A stretch of 64,000 bases of DNA, taken from Gordonia malaquae NBRC 108250. Lineage in GTDB: Bacteria; Actinomycetota; Actinomycetes; Mycobacteriales; Mycobacteriaceae. The stretch spans positions 1 to 64,000 of the forward strand of contig NZ_BAOP01000016.1 of the NCBI RefSeq assembly GCF_000344135.1, in the 5' to 3' direction. The notes under the pieces were generated by a model. The model worked only from the letters and a program-made list of their open reading frames with translations. It searched no databases and was not told where the DNA came from. How positions within the stretch are numbered: position 1 is the first letter of the stretch; the number at the start of each line of letters is the position of its first letter. A program made the translations under genes and the position numbers. Shown piece after piece: positions 59,619 through 64,000 of this stretch.

Positions 59619-60311
59619 ATGGCTGCCGTGAACGATCTTGTCGACACCACAGAGATGTACCTGCGGACGATCTACGACCTCGAAGAGGAGGGAATCGTCC
59701 CCCTCCGCGCACGCATCGCGGAACGTTTGGAGCAGAGCGGCCCCACCGTCTCGCAGACCGTTGCGCGAATGGAACGCGACGGGCTGGTGCGTGTCGCCGG
59801 TGATCGTCACCTCGAACTGACTCCGGCCGGCCGCTCCCTCGCGGTCTCCGTGATGCGCAAGCACCGTCTCGCCGAGCGACTGCTCGTCGACGTCATCGGC
59901 ATGCCGTGGGAAGAGGTCCACGACGAGGCCTGCCGCTGGGAGCACGTGATGAGCGAGAACGTCGAGCGACGTCTCCTGGCGGTCCTGGACAATCCGACCA
60001 CGTCGCCCTACGGCAATCCGATCCCGGGACTCGAAGAACTCGGCGTCGCGCCGACACCCGAAGCGGGCGACACAGTGGTCCGCCTCGTCGACCTGCCCGA
60101 GGGCGAGTCCGCGGTGATCGTGCGACGGATGTCCGAGCACGCGCAGGCCGATCCCGAGCTGATCGCCGACCTCCGCGAGGCGGGCGTGGTCCCCAACGCA
60201 CGCGTGAGCGCCAACGTCGGACCGCGGGCGGTCATCATCAGCACTCCGGGCCACGAGGGCCTCACGTTGTCGTCGGAGATGGCGCACGCGATCTTCGTCG
60301 TCCCCGCCTGA
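59619..60311 (+). CDS. ideR: Iron-dependent regulator IdeR (DtxR family)
   Basis: A 230-aa DtxR-type repressor. The N-terminal winged helix (SGPTVSQTVARMERDGL) and the metal-binding helix with MRKHRLAERLL and EVHDEACRWEHVMSE carry the expected His, Glu and Cys ligands; an SH3-like domain ends the protein. It controls siderophore, ferritin and iron uptake genes. ATG 59619 is used here; GTG 59628 would match the M. tuberculosis start (MNELVDTTEMY) better. Confidence 0.95.
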   Translation: MAAVNDLVDTTEMYLRTIYDLEEEGIVPLRARIAERLEQSGPTVSQTVARMERDGLVRVAGDRHLELTPAGRSLAVSVMRKHRLAERLLVDVIGMPWEEVHDEACRWEHVMSENVERRLLAVLDNPTTSPYGNPIPGLEELGVAPTPEAGDTVVRLVDLPEGESAVIVRRMSEHAQADPELIADLREAGVVPNARVSANVGPRAVIISTPGHEGLTLSSEMAHAIFVVPA

Positions 60312-60332
60312 TCGTCGCCCCGCAGCCGATCG

Positions 60333-61439
60333 TCATCCCGCAGCGCTGTATGTCGCGGGCGGGATCTGAACGCCGAGGCGGCGTGCGAGGTCGAACGACA
60401 GGTCGGCCAGTCCGTCGAGGTCGCGCGGGCGCATGCCGTTGAGCAGTGCCGTGTCGAGAAGGTTGGCGAGTCCGTACGACGGGTCCGCAGCCAGCGCGAC
60501 CTCGAACGCGACGGACGCCATGGCACCCGATCCCTCCATGTAGTGCAGGTACCCGAGGAGGGTGGCGGCGGCCGCGCGCGGCGTCCCGGCGAGCCGACGG
60601 GTGAGGTCGAGCCACACCTCTTCGGCTGCGTGCCGGTGGACGGTGAGGCACAGCCCGAGCAGTGCATCGCGGACGTGGACCGAGGTCAACGCATCCGCCA
60701 GCTCGTCGACCCGCCTGCACGCCATCGGCGTGGGCTGTCCACCGGTGCGGGCCAGGACGGTCTCGTACACCAGTGCCAGCCGATCGGCGTCGGTGCTCTC
60801 GATCGGACCACCAGCACCGATCCCTTCACCTGTGCGGCATTCGTCCCCGTCGTCACAGTGCGCCGTGGACGCCAGGAGATCGGCCATCTCCGAGCGTCTG
60901 CGGAGGATCCCGCGGCCGTGTTCGACGGCCTTCGCCAGGGCGACCGGCGAGCACTGAGGGTCGCTGAGCGTTCCCGACTCGGCGATGTCTATCGGGAACA
61001 TCGAGAACGGCGCCGCCGACCGCCACACCGTCCGCCACTGCGCGCCCAGCGACATGTCTCCCACGGCGAACGCCGCCGTCACTCCCCCCGCGGGTCGGAG
61101 TGCGCGGTGCAGTTCGCGGAACAGGTGGGTGAACGCCGGATGGTCGGGCGCGAACCGATCGTCGACGGCGACCGCGATGACATTCGTCGCGCCGTAGTCT
61201 GCTCCGAGACCGCCGAGTTGTGCGAACACCTTCTTGAGGGCTGCGGGCGGTCGGCCGCCGCGAGTCCACAGCAGGTCGTGCCGCATGGTCGCGGTGACCT
61301 GCGAGCGCGCATCGAAGCACATCAGGATGATGGACCGTTCCGGCACGAATCCGAACAGTGCCGGAATGGCCGCGAGAAGCGGATCGGGATCGGCGACGGT
61401 GACTGAGCCCTCAAGACGGGTGGTGATGGTGATCTTCAT
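60333..61439 (-). CDS. DUF4192 protein
   Basis: A 368-aa soluble protein of the DUF4192 family, seen mainly in actinobacteria, function unknown. The typical start is LLAAIPALFGFVPERSIILM, with the family's C-terminal helical repeats (SVAFEVALAADPSYGLANLL near 320). No catalytic motif is evident. It is convergent with ideR, as Rv2712c is with Rv2711. Confidence 0.85.
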   Translation of the reverse strand: MKITITTRLEGSVTVADPDPLLAAIPALFGFVPERSIILMCFDARSQVTATMRHDLLWTRGGRPPAALKKVFAQLGGLGADYGATNVIAVAVDDRFAPDHPAFTHLFRELHRALRPAGGVTAAFAVGDMSLGAQWRTVWRSAAPFSMFPIDIAESGTLSDPQCSPVALAKAVEHGRGILRRRSEMADLLASTAHCDDGDECRTGEGIGAGGPIESTDADRLALVYETVLARTGGQPTPMACRRVDELADALTSVHVRDALLGLCLTVHRHAAEEVWLDLTRRLAGTPRAAAATLLGYLHYMEGSGAMASVAFEVALAADPSYGLANLLDTALLNGMRPRDLDGLADLSFDLARRLGVQIPPATYSAAG

Positions 61440-61491
61440 GGCGCTCACTGTGCGCCGAGAATCACCTCGTCGACGGCCCTGACCACGACCC

Positions 61492-61517
61492 GTGGACAAC
61501 CGATTCGGTTGTCCACA
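61492..61517. terminator. Hairpin made of two inverted DnaA-box-like 9-mers
   Basis: GTGGACAACCGA (61492-61503) is exactly inverted at 61505-61516. The right arm contains TTGTCCACA (61509-61517), the actinobacterial DnaA box; the left arm holds TTGTCCACG on the other strand. It lies between two minus-strand genes and may be a terminator of the lipoprotein gene or a DnaA-binding site. Confidence 0.5.
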
Positions 61518-61562
61518 GATTCACCTGCGGTGATGCACGTCGTCGTGCACCCGCGCGAGTCG

Positions 61563-62177
61563 TCACTCGCCGAATGCGGCTGTCGAAGCGGCGTCGAACA
61601 GCGCGCGTGTGGCGGCCTCCTCGTCGGCCGACAACGTCGCGGACGGGTACCGGTTCTGGACGTACAGCCGAGTCGAGCCCTCCTGCCGGACGAGTTCGTA
61701 CACGTGCGCGTACGCGGTGCCGTTCGCGACGAGATCACGACGGTTGACGATCACCTCGGTCGAGGTGTCGACGGTGGTGGTGATCGTCGTGCCGACGGTT
61801 CCGCCGAGGCGGAACGTCTGGCAGATGCCGTCGACGAAGTCGGCACGACTGTCGGATGCACGCGCGACCATGACCGTCAGAGTGCCGCCCGCCGGGCCGC
61901 CGGGACCCACCACGACGTGTGCGCTGTCGCCGTCCACCGGCGCGGGCGTGCACTCCTCCGGGTCGTTGACGGCGCGGAGCGGGCGGAACGTGATGTCGGC
62001 GATCGCACCGGGCACGCCGGCCCGTGGAACCGCGGTCGCAGGTCCGTACGGGAACGCGGAGACCTCGACGACTTTCGTCGAGAGATCGGGTTCGCGGACG
62101 GCGCCGCCGTCGACACCACACGCGGTCGTGCCGACAAGCACGGCCACCGCGACAACACCACACTTCACTCCAGTCAC
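61563..62177 (-). CDS. Lipoprotein of unknown function
   Basis: A 204-aa exported protein. A short signal peptide ends in the lipobox VGTTAC at about residue 20 when GTG 62177 is used (GAGGGG lies ten bases before it; GTG 62186 and 62195 are alternatives). The mature part is beta-rich with threonine runs (TVGTTITTTVDTSTE) and no known motif. I do not recognise a family. Confidence 0.7.
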   Translation of the reverse strand: MTGVKCGVVAVAVLVGTTACGVDGGAVREPDLSTKVVEVSAFPYGPATAVPRAGVPGAIADITFRPLRAVNDPEECTPAPVDGDSAHVVVGPGGPAGGTLTVMVARASDSRADFVDGICQTFRLGGTVGTTITTTVDTSTEVIVNRRDLVANGTAYAHVYELVRQEGSTRLYVQNRYPSATLSADEEAATRALFDAASTAAFGE

Positions 62178-62242
62178 AACACGCACGCCCCTCACTGTGC
62201 CACGTCTGCCACCTGCGGGGAATGGTCGCATCGGAAACCGTG

Positions 62243-62272
62243 TTGAAGCGCATGACTCCCGTACGGGACAAT
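62243..62272 (+). promoter_or_regulatory. Candidate promoter of the PAC2 gene
   Basis: TTGAAG (62243-62248) and GACAAT (62267-62272) with an 18-bp spacer resemble a SigA-type promoter, 50 bp before the GTG start. Confidence 0.45.
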
Positions 62273-62322
62273 GGAAACTCTTGTGGTGCACTCGACGCAC
62301 CATCGTCAAGGAAGGGGCACCC

Positions 62323-63285
62323 GTGAACGACAACTCGATGGAGCCGCGTTCGCTGTACGAGCTCGAATTCCCCGCACCCGCCGTCTCCGGCGCCGAGGGC
62401 GACGGCCCGGTGCTGATCCACGCACTCGAGGGCTACGCCGACGCAGGCCACGCCGTCGCGCTCGCCGCATCGCACCTGCGCGACGCCCTCGACACCGAAC
62501 TGGTCGCGACGTTCAACACCGACGAGCTGATCGACTACCGGTCACGTCGACCGATGATCTCCTTCTCCGGCACCCAATTCGACGGCATCACCATGCCGAA
62601 GCTGACCATGCACGCGGTCAAAGACAATGCGGGAGTGCCGTTCCTGCTGCTCGAGGGCCCCGAACCCGACCTTCGCTGGGATCGATTCACCGAGGCGCTC
62701 GCAGCGCTCGCCGAGCACTTCGGAGTCTCCCAGGTCGTCGGCCTCAACTCGATCCCGATGGCCGTCCCCCACACCCGCCCAGCCTCGGTCACCGCGCACG
62801 GCAACGACAAGGACGCGCTCGCCGACCTCAACAAATGGGGCAATCCGTTGAAGCTCCCCGCGAGCGCATCGATGCTGCTCGAACTCCGTCTCGGCGAAGC
62901 GGGCTACCGCACCGCGGGCCTGTCCGCGCATGTGCCGCACTACCTGGCGCAGACGAACTACCCGGCCGCCGCCGCCTCGCTCGTCGAGAACATCGGCGTC
63001 GTCACCGGACTCGAGCTGCCGATCGCCGCACTGACCAACGCCGCCGCGGAGGTCCGCAAGCAGATCGACGGCGAAGTCGAGGGCAACGAGGAGATCTCGT
63101 CGGTCGTGTCCGCGCTCGAGAACCAGTACGACGCCTACATGCGGTCGCAGGAGGAGCAGGCCTCGCTCCTGGCGCCGGACGAATCCATGCCAACCGGCGA
63201 CGAACTCGGCGCCGAGTTCGAGAAGTTCCTCGCCGAACACGCCGCAGAGTTCGGCGACACAGATGAAGGACGTGATCAGGTCTGA
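62323..63285 (+). CDS. PAC2-family protein (Rv2714-like)
   Basis: A 320-aa soluble protein of the PAC2 (proteasome assembly chaperone) fold. VLIHALEGYADAGHAVALAA near residue 30 and the middle VVGLNSIPMAVPHTRP are the conserved stretches; the C-terminal 70 residues are helical and acidic. In M. tuberculosis Rv2714 is the counterpart. Function unclear. GTG at 62323 has GGAAGGGG upstream. Confidence 0.88.
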   Translation: MNDNSMEPRSLYELEFPAPAVSGAEGDGPVLIHALEGYADAGHAVALAASHLRDALDTELVATFNTDELIDYRSRRPMISFSGTQFDGITMPKLTMHAVKDNAGVPFLLLEGPEPDLRWDRFTEALAALAEHFGVSQVVGLNSIPMAVPHTRPASVTAHGNDKDALADLNKWGNPLKLPASASMLLELRLGEAGYRTAGLSAHVPHYLAQTNYPAAAASLVENIGVVTGLELPIAALTNAAAEVRKQIDGEVEGNEEISSVVSALENQYDAYMRSQEEQASLLAPDESMPTGDELGAEFEKFLAEHAAEFGDTDEGRDQV

Positions 63286-64000
63286 CCGACCAGACCCCCA
63301 CCGCCCCTGAACCGCTGCAGCCCACCGAGAACGAGGACCTCGCATTCGAGAGGTTCTCCGACTGGTGGGCTGCTCGCGGCATCGACATGTACCCGCACCA
63401 AGAGGACTCGCTCCTGGAGCTCGTATCGGGGAGCAACGTCATCCTGGCGACACCGACAGGTTCGGGCAAGTCGCTTGTAGCGTCCGGCGCGATCTACTTC
63501 GCCCGCTGCCGGGGACAGCGCGCCTACTACACCGCACCCATCAAAGCGCTGGTCAGCGAGAAGTTCTTCGACCTGTGCGAGCAGTTCGGCGCGGAGAACG
63601 TCGGGTTGGCAACCGGCGACGCCTCGGTCAACTCCGATGCGCCGATCGTGTGTGCGACCGCCGAGATCGTCGCCAACATCGCCCTGCGCGAAGGTCCCGA
63701 CAGCGATATCGGCGTCCTGGTGGCCGATGAGTTCCACTACTACGGCGAGTCCGACCGTGGCTGGGCCTGGCAGGTGCCGTTGATCGAACTCCCCAACACC
63801 CAGTTCCTGCTGATGTCCGCGACGCTCGGCGACACATCGTTCTTCGTCGACGACCTCTCCAAGCGCACCGGTCGGGCCACCGTGCCCGTCACCGGCGTGG
63901 AGCGACCGGTGCCGCTGGAGCACCGGTACGCGATGACACCGATCCACGAGACCATCGAAGAACTCGTGTCCGCGGGCCGCGCACCGGTGTACGTCGTCCA
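63282..64000 (+). CDS. DUF3516 DEAD/DEAH-box helicase, 3' truncated; probable CTG start
   Basis: The first about 240 residues of a large SF2 helicase of the actinobacterial DUF3516 family. Walker A is ATPTGSGKS near residue 55, DEFH box LVADEFHYYG near 148 and SAT in LLMSATLGD near 180. In frame, a stop at 63273-63275 bars an earlier start, and the first ATG (63387) would remove conserved residues. The likely start is CTG at 63282, overlapping the PAC2 stop (CTGA) and giving MTDQTP, with GAAGGA 11 bases before. The gene runs off the window. Confidence 0.8.
   Translation, partial: MTDQTPTAPEPLQPTENEDLAFERFSDWWAARGIDMYPHQEDSLLELVSGSNVILATPTGSGKSLVASGAIYFARCRGQRAYYTAPIKALVSEKFFDLCEQFGAENVGLATGDASVNSDAPIVCATAEIVANIALREGPDSDIGVLVADEFHYYGESDRGWAWQVPLIELPNTQFLLMSATLGDTSFFVDDLSKRTGRATVPVTGVERPVPLEHRYAMTPIHETIEELVSAGRAPVYVV

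Overview
The window looks like a chromosomal segment of a high-GC mycolic-acid actinobacterium (Mycobacteriales; Gordonia or a close relative is the best fit, by inference). The reasons are GC-rich coding with many GTG starts, the arabinogalactan/LAM arabinofuranosyltransferase AftC, HemQ-type heme synthesis, IdeR, SigA/SigB, the Cei envelope protein, and long stretches whose order matches, from memory, the M. tuberculosis block Rv2670c to Rv2714. No rRNA, tRNA, CRISPR array, insertion sequence or integrase was seen.

Layout. (1) About 1-5760: the 3' part of an accessory, probably defensive, module: a DUF1156 DNA adenine methylase cut by the window edge, then a large DUF499 ATPase carrying an N-terminal Swt1-like HEPN domain. 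A GNAT gene and an inverted array of 20-bp repeats around a perfect 36-bp palindrome (about 6383-6480) sit at the junction with the conserved chromosome. (2) 6487-33773: conserved core: ZapE-like ATPase, RibD-like reductase, exported alpha/beta-hydrolase-like lipoprotein, AftC, MsrB, heme operon hemE-hemY-hemQ, DUF3000 and RNase D-like proteins, an orphan small ORF, Dxs, an RNA methyltransferase, an APC permease, paired TrkA proteins, flavohemoglobin, an OB-fold protein, Dut, DUF3710/3093/4193, Cei, SuhB, PpgK and SigA. (3) 33761-48022: a CoA-thioester catabolic block of two minus-strand operons, each with its own TetR regulator and a recognisable operator. Operon A (47258 to 40861) encodes two SDRs, a quinone oxidoreductase, a paired acyl-CoA dehydrogenase and an acyl-CoA ligase, and ends in a canonical terminator. 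Operon B (40723 to 33761) encodes an MHS transporter, a TetR regulator, an acyl-CoA ligase and a single-chain acyl-CoA carboxylase. Together they look like uptake, CoA activation, dehydrogenation and carboxylation of an unidentified carboxylic acid. (4) 48132-64000: housekeeping and stress genes: DUF7455, a DEAD/DEAH helicase, a BrkB/YihY membrane protein, DUF3039, DUF3099, Map, a second AFG1/ZapE-like ATPase divergent from a TetR gene, SigB behind an ECF-type promoter, a Pat-like GNAT/acyl-CoA-synthetase fusion overlapping AcuC deacetylase, IdeR, DUF4192, a lipoprotein, a PAC2 protein and the start of a DUF3516 helicase.

The most interesting parts are the methylase/HEPN-ATPase module at the left edge, the palindromic repeat array beside it, the paired catalytic/non-catalytic acyl-CoA dehydrogenase with a single-chain carboxylase, the acetyltransferase/deacetylase gene pair, and several unusual starts and operator palindromes. 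Function calls rest on motifs and remembered families; no search was run.
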